Positions 1 to 11,617 are shown, counted from the first letter of the stretch. The stretch: DNA of 64,000 nt from Allodiplogaster sudhausi (GCA_945643635.1 CALZFC010000168.1:1-64000), one strand, 5' to 3'. The notes: generated from the letters alone by a model not told the origin. Made by a program: numbers and translations.

Positions 1-101
1 CAACGAGACATCAAACTGTTTTTGAAATGAAAATCTGGTGCTGATTGCAGACAGCGATTCAAAATTGGCGGACAGTCTGCCGTTGGGTAAGGGATCTGTA
101 A

Positions 102-177
102 GCCATGATAGCTCAGTTGGGAGAGAGTTAGACTGAAGATCTAAAGGTCGCCCGTTTTACGATCCTGGCTCGTGGCA
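102..177 (+). pseudogene. tRNA-Phe pseudogene, class D with insertions
   Basis: 76 nt instead of 73; extra bases around the T-arm and a broken B box. It is the counterpart of the copy at 4,538. Confidence 0.8.
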
Positions 178-408
178 ACCTTTTAGAATATTAAAAGCTT
201 ATACTGTTTGTTGACAATGACAGTGTGCATTCGGCATAGCTCACGTTGGACGATCAGCGAATAGTAAATTGAAAAGAAACCGCTGGCAAAATGTTTGATT
301 ATAAGAGACATGTAAACAGTTTTAGAAATGAAAAGCTGGAACATGTTGCTGAAGATGAACAGCGATTAAAATTATGCAGACCGGTTGCGGCCGAAAAAGG
401 ATCTGCGT

Positions 409-481
409 GCCATGATAGCTCAGTTCTGAGAGCGTTAGACTGAAGATCTAAAGGTCGCCGGTTCGATCTCGGCTCGTTGCA
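409..481 (+). pseudogene. tRNA-Phe-like copy, class B
   Basis: D-loop lacks G18-G19 (CTG instead), T61 weakens the T-stem, and the acceptor 3' strand reads CGTTGC, breaking one pair. Confidence 0.8.
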
Positions 482-711
482 ACCTTTTTGGAATTCAAAA
501 GCTTATACTGTTTGTTGACAATGACAGTGTGCATTCGGCATAGCTCACGTTGGCCCGATCAGCGAATAGCCAATTGAAAAGAAACCGCTCTCAAAATGTT
601 TGATTGTAAGAGACATGCAACGTTTTTGAAATAAAAAGCTAGAACATTTTGCTGAAGCTGAACAGCGATTAAAAATTATGCAGACAGGTTGCGCCGAAAA
701 AGGATCTGCGT

Positions 712-783
712 GCCATGATAGCTCAGTTCTTGAGAGCGTTAGACTGAGATCTAAAGTCGCCGGTTCGATCCCCGCTCGTGGCA
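712..783 (+). pseudogene. tRNA-Phe pseudogene, class C with indels
   Basis: An extra T in the D-loop, a missing base in the anticodon loop and another before the T-stem; followed by CTCTTT rather than a T5 tract. Confidence 0.8.
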
Positions 784-1179
784 ACCTCTTTGGATTTGAA
801 AAGGCTTAAACTTTTTTTTGACAATGAAAATGTAAATCGTCATACTTCACGTTGGCCCGATCAGGCGAATAGCCAATTGAAAAGAAACCGCCGCAAGATA
901 TCTGATTGTATGTGGCATGCAACACTTTTGAAATGAAGAGCTGGAACATGTTGCTGAAGCTGAACAGCGATTCAAAAAATAATGCGAAAAGTTTGGCAGC
1001 CAAAAGGATCTGTGTACCATGAAATTTGGACCTGATTTCAGATAAGATTTCCGAATGTGCTGGTAGCACGACGGCAAATCTCAACGTGACATCACTCTTT
1101 TTGAAATGAAAATCTGGAGCTGATTGCAGACAAACGATTCAAAATTAGGTGGACAGTTGCCGTTAGTTAGAGATCTGTA

Positions 1180-1251
1180 CCATGATATTCAGTTGGGAGA
1201 GCGTTAGACCTGAAGATCTAAAGGTCTCCGGTTCGCCCCCGTCTCGTGGCA
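1180..1251 (+). pseudogene. tRNA-Phe pseudogene, degenerate
   Basis: First base lost, D-stem disrupted, T-arm altered. It matches the copy at 5,615 with added indels. The 5' boundary is approximate. Confidence 0.7.
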
Positions 1252-1477
1252 ACCTTTTTGGATATAAAAGCTTATACTGTTTGTAACAATGACATGTGCA
1301 TCGCATAGCTCACGTTGGCCCGATCAGCGAATAGCCAATTGAAAAGAAACCGCTGGCAAAATGTTTGATTGTAAGAGACATGCAACAGTTTTAGAAATGA
1401 AAGCTGGAACATGTTGCTGAAGCTGAACAGCGATTAAAAATTATGCAGACCGGTTGCGGCCGAAAAAGGATCTGCTT

Positions 1478-1549
1478 GCCATGATAGCTCAGTTCTGAGA
1501 GCGTTAGACTGAAGATCTAAAGGTCGCCGGTTCGATCTCGGCTCGTGCA
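1478..1549 (+). pseudogene. tRNA-Phe-like copy, class B, one base short
   Basis: D-loop CTG and T61 as in class B; the acceptor 3' strand lacks one G. Confidence 0.8.
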
Positions 1550-1781
1550 ACCTTTTTGGAATTAAAAAGCTTATACTGTGTTTGACAATGACAGTGTGCA
1601 TTCGGCATAGCTCACGTTGGCCCGATCAGCGAATAGCCGATTGAAAAGAAACCGCTCTCAAAAAGTTTTCATTGTAAGAGACATGCAACAGTTTTTGAAA
1701 TAAAAAGCTAGAACATGTTGCTGAAGCTGAACAGCGATTAAAAATTATGCAGACCGGTTGCGGCCGAAAAAGGATCTGCTT

Positions 1782-1851
1782 GCCATGTAGCTCAGTTCTG
1801 AAGCGTTAGACTGAGATCTAAAGGTCGCCGGTTCGATCTCGGCTCGTGGCA
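1782..1851 (+). pseudogene. tRNA-Phe-like copy, class B, three bases short
   Basis: Single-base losses near position 7, in the D-arm and in the anticodon loop. Confidence 0.75.
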
Positions 1852-2083
1852 ACCTTTTTGGATTAAAAAGCTTAACTGTTTGTTGACAATGACAGTGTGC
1901 ATTCGGCATAGCTCACGTTGGCCCGATCAGCGAATAGCCAATTGAAAAGAAACCGCTGGCAAATGTTTGATGTAAGAGTCATGCAACAGTTTTTAGAAAT
2001 GAAAAGCTGGAACATGTTGCTGAAGCTGAACAGCGATTAAAAATTATGCAGACCGGTTGCGGGCCGAAAAAAAAGATCTGCGT

Positions 2084-2155
2084 GCCATGATAGCTCAGTT
2101 CTGAGAGCGTTAGACTGAAGATCTAAGGTCGCCGGTTCGATCCCGGCTCGTGGCA
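2084..2155 (+). pseudogene. tRNA-Phe-like copy, D-loop defective
   Basis: D-loop CTG, a normal T-arm, one A missing after the anticodon stem (72 nt). Confidence 0.75.
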
Positions 2156-2386
2156 ACCTTTTTGATATAAAAAGCTTATACTGTTTGTTAACAATGACAG
2201 TATGCATTCGGCATAGCTCACGTTGGCCCGATCAGCGAATAGCCAATTGAAAAGAAACCGCTGGCAAAATGTTTGATTGTAAGAGACATGCAACAGTTTT
2301 AGAAATGAAAAGCTGGAACATGTTGCAGAAGCTGAACAGCGATTCAAAATTATGCAGACAGGTTGCGGCCGAAAAAGGGTCTGCGT

Positions 2387-2451
2387 GCTCAGTTGGGAAA
2401 GCGTTTAGACTGAAGATCTAAAGGTCGCCTGTTCGATCCCGGCTCGTGGCA
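2387..2451 (+). pseudogene. tRNA-Phe pseudogene, 5' acceptor deleted
   Basis: Eight bases covering the acceptor/D-stem junction are missing (GC joins directly to CTCAG); the anticodon arm is present with an extra T. Confidence 0.8.
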
Positions 2452-2851
2452 ACCTTTTTGGAATTAAAAAGCTTATACTGTTTGTTGACAATGACAGTGT
2501 GCATTAGGCATAGCTCCACGTTTTGGCCCGATCAGCGAATAGCCGATTGAAAAGAAACCGCTCTCAAAATGTTTGATTGTAAGAGACATGCAACAGTTTT
2601 TGAAATAAAAAGCTAGAACATGTTGCTGAAGCTGAACAGCGATTAAAATTATGCAGACAGGTTGCGGCCGAAAAAGGATCAGTGTAACCATGAATTTGGA
2701 CCTGATTTCAGATAAGATTCCGAATTATGCTGGTAGAACTGACGGCAAATCTCAACGTGACATCACTCTTTTTGAAATGAAAATCTGGAGCTGATTGCAG
2801 ACAACGATTCAAAATTAGGTGGACAGTCTGCCGTTAGTAAGAGATCTGTAA

Positions 2852-2929
2852 GCCATGATAGCTCAGTTGGGAGAGCGTTAGACTGAAGATCTAGGCCTAA
2901 GGTCGCCGGTTCGATCCCGGCTCGTGGCA
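2852..2929 (+). pseudogene. tRNA-Phe copy with 5-nt insertion after the anticodon
   Basis: Class A except for AGGCC-like extra bases in the 3' side of the anticodon stem, giving 78 nt and a disrupted stem. Confidence 0.75.
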
Positions 2930-3160
2930 ACCTTTTTGGATATAAAAAGCTTATACTGTTTGTTAACAATGACAGTGTGCATTCGGCATAGCTCATGTTG
3001 GCCCGATCAGCGAATAGCCAATTGAAAAGAAACCGCTGGCAAAATGTTTGATTGTAAGAGACATGCAACAGTTTTAGAAATGAAAGCTGGAACATGTTGC
3101 TGAAGCTGAACAGCGATTCAAAATTATGCAGACAGGTTGCGGCCGAAAAAGGATCTGCAT

Positions 3161-3233
3161 GCCATGATAGCTCAGTTGGGAGAGCGTTAGACTGAAGATC
3201 TAAAGGTCGCCGGTTCGATCCCGGCTCGTGGCA
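3161..3233 (+). tRNA. tRNA-Phe(GAA): tRNA-Phe(GAA), exact class A
   Basis: All four stems pair fully (acceptor GCCATGA with TCGTGGC, with one U-G). Anticodon GAA sits in loop CTGAAGA, G18-G19 and the GGTTCGATCCC B box are present, and a T5 Pol III stop follows 3 nt after the discriminator A. Confidence 0.95.
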
Positions 3234-3464
3234 ACCTTTTTGGAATTAAAAAGCTTATACTGTTTGTTGACAATGACAGTGTGCATTCGGCATAGCTCAC
3301 GTTGGCCCGATCAGCGAATAGCGATTGAAAAGAAACCGCTCTCAAAATGTTTGATTGTAAGAGACATGCAACAGTTTTTGAAATAAAAAGCTAGAACATG
3401 TTGCTGAAGCTGAACAGCGATTAAAAATTATGCAGACAGGTTGCTTCCGAAAAAGGATCTGCGT

Positions 3465-3537
3465 GCCATGATAGCTCAGTTGGGAGAGCGTTAGACTGAA
3501 AATCTAAAGGTCGCCGGTTCGATCCCGGCTCGTGGCA
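3465..3537 (+). tRNA. tRNA-Phe(GAA): tRNA-Phe(GAA), class A with A37
   Basis: Perfect cloverleaf, but position 37 is A rather than the G that is normally hypermodified in eukaryotic tRNA-Phe. A T5 stop follows. It could be functional with altered 37 modification. Confidence 0.85.
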
Positions 3538-3768
3538 ACCTTTTTGGATTTAAAAAGCTTATACTGTTTGTTGACAATGACAGCGTGCATCGGCATAGCT
3601 CACGTTGGCCCGATCAGCGAATAGCCAATTGAAAAGAAACCGCTGGCAAAATGTTTGATTGTAAGAGACATGCAACACTTTTTGAAATGAAAAGCTGGAA
3701 CATGTTGCTGAAGCTGAACAGCGATTCAAAATTATGCAAACAGGTTGCGGCCGAAAAAGGATCTGCAT

Positions 3769-3841
3769 GCCATGATAGCTCAGTTGGGAGAGCGTTAGAC
3801 TGAAGATCTAAAGGTCGCCGGTTCGATCTCGGCTCGTGGCA
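3769..3841 (+). tRNA. tRNA-Phe(GAA): tRNA-Phe(GAA), class A'
   Basis: Normal D-loop; C61 to T turns the universal G53-C61 pair into G-U and weakens the B box. T5 stop present. Function uncertain. Confidence 0.75.
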
Positions 3842-4067
3842 ACCTTTTTGAAATTAAAAAGCTTATACTGTTTGTTGACAATGACAGTGTGCATTCGGCA
3901 TAGCTCACGTTGGCCCGATCAGCGAACAGCCGATTGAAAAGAAACCGCTCTCAAAATGTTTGATTGTAAGAGACATGCAACAGTTTTTGAAATAAAAAGC
4001 ATGTTGCTGAAGCTGAACAGCGATTAAAAATTATGCAGACAGGTTGCGGCCGAAAAAGGATCTGCGT

Positions 4068-4139
4068 GCCATGATAGCTCAGTTCTGAGAGCGTTAGACT
4101 GAAGATCTAAAGGTCGCCGGTTCGATCCCGCTCGTGGCA
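4068..4139 (+). pseudogene. tRNA-Phe-like copy, class C, one base short
   Basis: D-loop CTG, T-stem 3' strand one C short, CTCTTT follows. Confidence 0.8.
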
Positions 4140-4537
4140 ACCTCTTTGGATTTGAAAAGCTTAAACTTTTTGTTGACAATGAAAATGTAAATTCGTCATA
4201 CTTCACGTTGGCCCGATCAGCGAATAGCCAATTGAAAAGAAACCGCCGCAAGATATCTGATTGTATGTGGCATGCAACACTTTTTGAAATGAAGAGCTGG
4301 AACATGTTGCTGAAGCTGAACAGCGATTCAAAATAATGCGAAAAAGTTGCAGCCGAAATGGATCTGTGTGCCATGAAATTTGGACCAGATTTCAGATAAG
4401 ATTCCGAATTAAGCTGGTAGAACTGACGGCAAATCTCAACGAGACATCAAACTGTTTTTGAAATGAAAATCTGGTGCTGATTGCAGACAGCGATTCAAAA
4501 TTAGGCGGACAGTCTGCCGTTGGTAAGGGATCTGTAA

Positions 4538-4610
4538 GCCATGATAGCTCAGTTGGGAGAGAGTTAGACTGAAGATCTAAAGGTCGCCGTTACGATCCTG
4601 GCTCGTGGCA
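4538..4610 (+). pseudogene. tRNA-Phe pseudogene, class D
   Basis: G10 faces A25, and the T-arm GCCGTTACGATCCTGGC has lost G53 and T55, so box B and the D/T-loop contact are gone. Anticodon GAA kept. Confidence 0.85.
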
Positions 4611-4841
4611 ACCTTTTTAGAATTAAAAAGCTTATACTGTTTGTTGACAATGACAGTGTGCATTCGGCATAGCTCACGTTGGACCGATCAGCGAATAGTA
4701 AATTGAAAAGAAACCGCTGGCAAAATGTTTGATTATAAGAGACATGTAACAGTTTTAGAAATGAAAAGCTGGAACATGTTGCTGAAGATGAACAGCGATT
4801 AAAATTATGCAGACCGGTTGCGGCCGAAAAAGGATCTGCGT

Positions 4842-4914
4842 GCCATGATAGCTCAGTTCTGAGAGCGTTAGACTGAAGATCTAAAGGTCGCCGGTTCGAT
4901 CTCGGCTCGTGGCA
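4842..4914 (+). pseudogene. tRNA-Phe-like copy, class B
   Basis: D-loop CTG removes G18-G19; T61 weakens the T-stem; T5 tract follows. Confidence 0.8.
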
Positions 4915-5146
4915 ACCTTTTTGGAATTAAAAAGCTTATACTGTTTGTTGACAATGACAGTGTGCATTCGGCATAGCTCACGTTGGCCCGATCAGCGAAT
5001 AGCCAATTGAAAAGAAACCGCTCTCAAAATGTTTGATTGTAAGAGACATGCAACAGTTTTTGAAATAAAAAGCTAGAACATGTTGCTGAAGCTGAACAGC
5101 GATTAAAAATTATGCAGACAGGTTGCGGCCGAAAAAGGATCTGCGT

Positions 5147-5219
5147 GCCATGATAGCTCAGTTCTGAGAGCGTTAGACTGAAGATCTAAAGGTCGCCGGT
5201 TCGATCCCCGCTCGTGGCA
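5147..5219 (+). pseudogene. tRNA-Phe-like copy, class C
   Basis: D-loop CTG, C51-C63 mismatch in the T-stem, terminator changed to a T3-type CTTCTTT, followed by the long spacer. Confidence 0.8.
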
Positions 5220-5614
5220 ACTTCTTTGGATTTGAAAAGCTTAAACTTTTTGTTGACAATGAAAATGTAAATTCGTCATACTTCACGTTGGCCCGATCAG
5301 CGAATAGCCAATTGAAAAGAAACCGCCGCAAGATATCTGATTGTATGTGGCATGCAACACTTTTTGAAATGAAGAGCTGGAACATGTTGCTGAAGCTGAA
5401 CAGCGATTCAAAATAATGCGAAAAGTTGCAGCCAAAAAGGATCTGTGTACCATGAAATTTGGACCTGATTTCAGATAAGATTCCGAATTGTGCTGGTAGC
5501 ACTGACGGCAAATCTCAACGTGACATCACTCTTTTTGAAATGAAAATCTGGAGCTGATTGCAGACAACGATTCAAAATTAGGTGGACAGTCTGCCGTTAG
5601 TTAGAGATCTGTAA

Positions 5615-5687
5615 GCCATGATAGTTCAGTTGGGAGAGCGTTAGACTGAAGATCTAAAGGTCTCCGGTTCGACCCCGTCTCGTGGCA
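5615..5687 (+). pseudogene. tRNA-Phe pseudogene, degenerate T- and D-arms
   Basis: D-stem GTTC instead of GCTC and a T-arm whose outer pairs are lost; T5 follows. The duplicate at 10,232 is nearly normal, so decay is private to this block. Confidence 0.8.
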
Positions 5688-5919
5688 ACCTTTTTGGATA
5701 TAAAAAGCTTATACTGTTTGTTAACAATGACAGTGTGCATTCGGCATAGCTCACGTTGGCCCGATCAGCGAATAGCCAATTGAAAAGAAACCGCTGGCAA
5801 AATGTTTGATTGTAAGAGACATGCAACAGTTTTAGAAATGAAAAGCTGGAACATGTTGCTGAAGCTGAACAGCGATTAAAAATTATGCAGACCGGTTGCG
5901 GCCGAAAAAGGATCTGCTT

Positions 5920-5992
5920 GCCATGATAGCTCAGTTCTGAGAGCGTTAGACTGAAGATCTAAAGGTCGCCGGTTCGATCTCGGCTCGTGGCA
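5920..5992 (+). pseudogene. tRNA-Phe-like copy, class B
   Basis: D-loop CTG and T61; T5 tract follows. Confidence 0.8.
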
Positions 5993-6224
5993 ACCTTTTT
6001 GGAATTAAAAAGCTTATACTGTTTGTTGACAATGACAGTGTGCATTCGGCATAGCTCACGTTGGCCCGATCAGCGAATAGCCGATTGAAAAGAAACCGCT
6101 CTCAAAATGTTTCATTGTAAGAGACATGCAACAGTTTTTGAAATAAAAAGCTAGAACATGTTGCTGAAGCTGAACAGCGATTAAAAATTATGCAGACAGG
6201 TTGCGGCCGAAAAAGGATCTGCTT

Positions 6225-6297
6225 GCCATGATAGCTCAGTTCTGAGAGCGTTAGACTGAAGATCTAAAGGTCGCCGGTTCGATCCCCGCTCGTGGCA
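6225..6297 (+). pseudogene. tRNA-Phe-like copy, class C
   Basis: D-loop CTG, T-stem C-C mismatch, CTCTTT follows, then the long spacer. Confidence 0.8.
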
Positions 6298-6695
6298 ACC
6301 TCTTTGGATTTAAAAAGCTTAAACTTTTTGTTGACAATGATAATGTAAATTCGTCATACTTCACGTTGGCCCGATCAGCGAATGACCAATTGAAAAGAAA
6401 CCGCCACAAGATGCCTGATTGTATGTTGCATGCAACACTTTTTGAAATGAAGAGCTGGAACATGTTGCTGAAGCTGAACAGCGATTCAAAATAATGCGGA
6501 AAAGTTGCAGCCGAAATGGATCTGTGTGCCATGAAATTTGGACCAGATTTCAGATAAGATTCCGAATTAAGCTGGTAGAACTGACGGCAAATCTCAACGA
6601 GACATCAAACTGTTTTTGAAATGAAAATCTGGTGCTGATTGCAGACAGCGATTCAAAATTAGGCCGACAGTCTGCCGTTGGTAAGGGATCTGTAA

Positions 6696-6768
6696 GCCAT
6701 GATAGCTCAGTTGGGAGAGAGTTAGACTGAAGATCTAAAGGTCGCCGTTACGATCCTGGCTCGTGGCA
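6696..6768 (+). pseudogene. tRNA-Phe pseudogene, class D
   Basis: G10-A25 mismatch and broken T-loop, identical to the copy at 4,538. Confidence 0.85.
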
Positions 6769-7000
6769 ACCTTTTTAGAATTAAAAAGCTTATACTGTTT
6801 GTTGACAATGACAGTGTGCATTCGGCATAGCTCACGTTGGACCGATCAGCGAATAGTAAATTGAAAAGAAACCGCTGGCAAAATGTTTGATTATAAGAGA
6901 CATGTAACAGTTTTAGAAATGAAAAGCAGGAACATGTTGCTGAAGCTGAACAGCGATTAAAAATTATGCAGACCGGTTGCGGCCGAAAAAGGATCTGCGT

Positions 7001-7073
7001 GCCATGATAGCTCAGTTCTGAGAGCGTTAGACTGAAGATCTAAAGGTCGCCGGTTCGATCCCCGCTCGTGGCA
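7001..7073 (+). pseudogene. tRNA-Phe-like copy, class C
   Basis: D-loop CTG, T-stem mismatch, CTCTTT follows. Confidence 0.8.
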
Positions 7074-7470
7074 ACCTCTTTGGATTTAAAAAGCTTAACT
7101 TTTTGTTGACAATGATAATGTAAATTCGTCATACTTCACGTTGGCCCGATCAGCGAATAACCAATTGAAAAGAAACCGCTGGCAAAATGTTTGATTGTAA
7201 GAGACATGCAACAGTTTTTGAAATGAAGAGCTGGAACATGTTGCTGAAGCTGAATAGCGATTCAAAATAATGCGGAAAAGTTGCAGCCAAAAGGATCTGT
7301 GTACCATGAAATTTGGACCTGATTTCAGATAAGATTCCGAATTATGATGGTAGAACTGACGGCAAATCTCAACGAGACATCAAACAGTTTTTGAAATGAA
7401 AATCTGGTGCTGATTGCAGACAGCGATTCAAAATTAGGCGGACAGTCTGCCGTTGGTAAGGGATCTGTAA

Positions 7471-7543
7471 GCCATGATAGCTCAGTTGGGAGAGCGTTAG
7501 ACTGAAGATCTAAAGGTCGCCGGTTCGATCCCGGCTCGTGGCA
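7471..7543 (+). tRNA. tRNA-Phe(GAA): tRNA-Phe(GAA), exact class A
   Basis: Identical to the consensus cloverleaf; T5 stop present. Preceded by the long spacer, followed by a 304-bp monomer. Confidence 0.95.
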
Positions 7544-7774
7544 ACCTTTTTGGAATTAAAAAGCTTGTACTGTTTGTTGACAATGATAGTGTGCATTCGG
7601 CATAGCTCACGTTGGCCCGATCAGCGAATAGCCAATTGAAAAGAAACCGCTGGCAAAATGTTTGATTGTAAGAGACATGCAACACTTTTTGAAATGAAAA
7701 GCTGGAACATGTTGCTGAAGCTGAACAGCGATTCAAAATTATGCAACAGGTTGCGGCCGAAAAAGGATCTGCAT

Positions 7775-7847
7775 GCCATGATAGCTCAGTTGGGAGAGCG
7801 TTAGACTGAAGATCTAAAGGTCGCCGGTTCGATCTCGGCTCGTGGCA
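7775..7847 (+). tRNA. tRNA-Phe(GAA): tRNA-Phe(GAA), class A'
   Basis: Normal D-loop, T61 variant, T5 stop. Confidence 0.75.
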
Positions 7848-8073
7848 ACCTTTTTGGAATTAAAAAGCTTATACTGTTTGTTGACAATGACAGTGTGCAT
7901 TCGGCATAGCTCACGTTGGCCCGATCAGCGAACAGCCGATTGAAAAGAAACCGCTCTCAAAATGTTTGATTGTAAGAGACATGCAACAGTTTTTGAAATA
8001 AAAAGCATGTTGCTGAAGCTGAACAGCGATTAAAAATTATGCAGACAGGTTGCGGCCGAAAAAGGATCTGCTT

Positions 8074-8146
8074 GCCATGATAGCTCAGTTCTGAGAGCGT
8101 TAGACTGAAGATCTAAAGGTCGCCGGTTCGATCCCCGCTCGTGGCA
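8074..8146 (+). pseudogene. tRNA-Phe-like copy, class C
   Basis: Class C body but followed by only 231 bp of spacer, so this monomer is a recombinant of the two spacer types. Confidence 0.8.
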
Positions 8147-8377
8147 ACCTCTTTGGATTTAAAAAGCTTAAACTTTTTGTTGACAATGATAATGTAAATT
8201 CGTCATACTTCACGTTGGCCCGATCAGCGAATGACCACTTGAAAAGAAACCGCCACAAGATGCCTGATTGTATGTTGCATGCAACACTTTTTGAAATGAA
8301 AAGCTGGAACATGTTGCTGAAGCTGAACAGCGATTCAAAATTATGCAAACAGGTTGCGGCCGAAAAAGGATCTGCAT

Positions 8378-8450
8378 GCCATGATAGCTCAGTTGGGAGA
8401 GCGTTAGACTGAAGATCTAAAGGTCGCCGGTTCGATCTCGGCTCGTGGCA
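8378..8450 (+). tRNA. tRNA-Phe(GAA): tRNA-Phe(GAA), class A'
   Basis: Normal D-loop, T61 variant, T5 stop. Confidence 0.75.
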
Positions 8451-8682
8451 ACCTTTTTGGAATTAAAAAGCTTATACTGTTTGTTGACAATGACAGTGTG
8501 CATTCGGCATAGCTCACGTTGGCCCGATCAGCGAATAGCCGATTGAAAAGAAACCGCTCTCAAAATGTTTCATTGTAAGAGACATGCAACAGTTTTTGAA
8601 ATAAAAAGCTAGAACATGTTGCTGAAGCTGAACAGCGATTAAAAATTATGCAGACAGGTTGCGGCCGAAAAAGGATCTGCTT

Positions 8683-8755
8683 GCCATGATAGCTCAGTTC
8701 TGAGAGCGTTAGACTGAAGATCTAAAGGTCGCCGGTTCGATCCCCGCTCGTGGCA
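8683..8755 (+). pseudogene. tRNA-Phe-like copy, class C
   Basis: D-loop CTG, T-stem mismatch, CTCTTT follows. Confidence 0.8.
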
Positions 8756-9153
8756 ACCTCTTTGGATTTAAAAAGCTTAAACTTTTTGTTGACAATGATA
8801 ATGTAAATTCGTCATACTTCACGTTGGCCCGATCAGCGAATGACCAATTGAAAAGAAACCGCCACAAGATGCCTGATTGTATGTTGCATGCAACACTTTT
8901 TGAAATGAAGAGCTGGAACATGTTGCTGAAGCTGAACAGCGATTCAAAATAATGCGGAAAAGTTGCAGCCGAAATGGATCTGTGTGCCATGAAATTTGGA
9001 CCAGATTTCAGATAAGATTCCGAATTAAGCTGGTAGAACTGACGGCAAATCTCAACGAGACATCAAACTGTTTTTGAAATGAAAATCTGGTGCTGATTGC
9101 AGACAGCGATTCAAAATTAGGCGGACAGTCTGCCGTTGGTAAGGGATCTGTAA

Positions 9154-9226
9154 GCCATGATAGCTCAGTTGGGAGAGAGTTAGACTGAAGATCTAAAGGT
9201 CGCCGTTACGATCCTGGCTCGTGGCA
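9154..9226 (+). pseudogene. tRNA-Phe pseudogene, class D
   Basis: Counterpart of 4,538 one block (about 4,617 bp) later; same T-loop and D-stem lesions. Confidence 0.85.
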
Positions 9227-9458
9227 ACCTTTTTAGAATTAAAAAGCTTATACTGTTTGTTGACAATGACAGTGTGCATTCGGCATAGCTCACGTTGGAC
9301 CGATCAGCGAATAGTAAATTGAAAAGAAACCGCTGGCAAAATGTTTGATTATAAGAGACATGTAACAGTTTTAGAAATGAAAAGCTGGAACATGTTGCTG
9401 AAGATGAACAGCGATTAAAAATTATGCAGACCGGTTGCGGCCGAAAAAGGATCTGCGT

Positions 9459-9531
9459 GCCATGATAGCTCAGTTCTGAGAGCGTTAGACTGAAGATCTA
9501 AAGGTCGCCGGTTCGATCTCGGCTCGTGGCA
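9459..9531 (+). pseudogene. tRNA-Phe-like copy, class B
   Basis: D-loop CTG, T61, T5 tract. Confidence 0.8.
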
Positions 9532-9763
9532 ACCTTTTTGGAATTAAAAAGCTTATACTGTTTGTTGACAATGACAGTGTGCATTCGGCATAGCTCACGT
9601 TGGCCCGATCAGCGAATAGCCAATTGAAAAGAAACCGCTCTCAAAATGTTTGATTGTAAGAGACATGCAACAGTTTTTGAAATAAAAAGCTAGAACATGT
9701 TGCTGAAGCTGAACAGCGATTAAAAATTATGCAGACAGGTTGCGGCCGAAAAAGGATCTGCGT

Positions 9764-9836
9764 GCCATGATAGCTCAGTTCTGAGAGCGTTAGACTGAAG
9801 ATCTAAAGGTCGCCGGTTCGATCCCCGCTCGTGGCA
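9764..9836 (+). pseudogene. tRNA-Phe-like copy, class C
   Basis: D-loop CTG, T-stem mismatch, CTCTTT. Confidence 0.8.
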
Positions 9837-10231
9837 ACCTCTTTGGATTTGAAAAGCTTAAACTTTTTGTTGACAATGAAAATGTAAATTCGTCATACTT
9901 CACGTTGGCCCGATCAGCGAATAGCCAATTGAAAAGAAACCGCCGCAAGATATCTGATTGTATGTGGCATGCAACACTTTTTGAAATGAAGAGCTGGAAC
10001 ATGTTGCTGAAGCTGAACAGCGATTCAAAATAATGCGAAAAGTTGCAGCCAAAAAGGATCTGTGTACCATGAAATTTGGACCTGATTTCAGATAAGATTC
10101 CGAATTGTGCTGGTAGCACTGACGGCAAATCTCAACGTGACATCACTCTTTTTGAAAGGAAAATCTGGAGCTGATTGCAGACAACGATTCAAAATTAGGT
10201 GGACAGTCTGCCGTTAGTTAGAGATCTGTAA

Positions 10232-10304
10232 GCCATGATAGCTCAGTTGGGAGAGCGTTAGACTGAAGATCTAAAGGTCGCCGGTTCGACCCCGGCTCGT
10301 GGCA
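10232..10304 (+). tRNA. tRNA-Phe(GAA): tRNA-Phe(GAA), class A with one T-loop change
   Basis: All stems pair; the T-loop reads TTCGACC (T59C). G18-G19, anticodon GAA and T5 stop are intact; likely usable. Confidence 0.88.
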
Positions 10305-10536
10305 ACCTTTTTGGATATAAAAAGCTTATACTGTTTGTTAACAATGACAGTGTGCATTCGGCATAGCTCACGTTGGCCCGATCAGCGAATAGCCAATTGA
10401 AAAGAAACCGCTGGCAAAATGTTTGATTGTAAGAGACATGCAACAGTTTTAGAAATGAAAAGCTGGAACATGTTGCTGAAGCTGAACAGCGATTAAAAAT
10501 TATGCAGACCGGTTGCGGCCGAAAAAGGATCTGCTT

Positions 10537-10609
10537 GCCATGATAGCTCAGTTCTGAGAGCGTTAGACTGAAGATCTAAAGGTCGCCGGTTCGATCTCGG
10601 CTCGTGGCA
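10537..10609 (+). pseudogene. tRNA-Phe-like copy, class B
   Basis: D-loop CTG, T61, T5 tract. Confidence 0.8.
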
Positions 10610-10841
10610 ACCTTTTTGGAATTAAAAAGCTTATACTGTTTGTTGACAATGACAGTGTGCATTCGGCATAGCTCACGTTGGCCCGATCAGCGAATAGCCG
10701 ATTGAAAAGAAACCGCTCTCAAAATGTTTCATTGTAAGAGACATGCAACAGTTTTTGAAATAAAAAGCTAGAACATGTTGCTGAAGCTGAACAGCGATTA
10801 AAAATTATGCAGACAGGTTGCGGCCGAAAAAGGATCTGCTT

Positions 10842-10914
10842 GCCATGATAGCTCAGTTCTGAGAGCGTTAGACTGAAGATCTAAAGGTCGCCGGTTCGAT
10901 CCCCGCTCGTGGCA
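10842..10914 (+). pseudogene. tRNA-Phe-like copy, class C
   Basis: D-loop CTG, T-stem mismatch, CTCTTT. It starts the block repeated at 15,496. Confidence 0.8.
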
Positions 10915-11312
10915 ACCTCTTTGGATTTAAAAAGCTTAAACTTTTTGTTGACAATGATAATGTAAATTCGTCATACTTCACGTTGGCCCGATCAGCGAAT
11001 GACCAATTGAAAAGAAACCGCCACAAGATGCCTGATTGTATGTTGCATGCAACACTTTTTGAAATGAAGAGCTGGAACATGTTGCTGAAGCTGAACAGCG
11101 ATTCAAAATAATGCGGAAAAGTTGCAGCCGAAATGGATCTGTGTGCCATGAAATTTGGACCAGATTTCAGATAAGATTCCGAATTAAGTTGGTAGAACTG
11201 ACGGCAAATCTCAACGAGACATCAAACTGTTTTTGAAATGAAAATCTGGTGCTGATTGCAGACAGCGATTCAAAATTAGGCGGACAGTCTGCCGTTGGTA
11301 AGGGATCTGTAA

Positions 11313-11385
11313 GCCATGATAGCTCAGTTGGGAGAGAGTTAGACTGAAGATCTAAAGGTCGCCGTTACGATCCTGGCTCGTGGCA
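11313..11385 (+). pseudogene. tRNA-Phe pseudogene, class D
   Basis: G10-A25 mismatch and broken T-loop. Confidence 0.85.
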
Positions 11386-11617
11386 ACCTTTTTAGAATTA
11401 AAAAGCTTATACTGTTTGTTGACAATGACAGTGTGCATTCGGCATAGCTCACGTTGGACCGATCAGCGAATAGTAAATTGAAAAGAAACCGCTGGCAAAA
11501 TGTTTGATTATAAGAGACATGTAACAGTTTTAGAAATGAAAAGCTGGAACATGTTGCTGAAGCTGAACAGCGATTAAAAATTATGCAGACCGGTTGCGGC
11601 CGAAAAAGGATCTGCGT

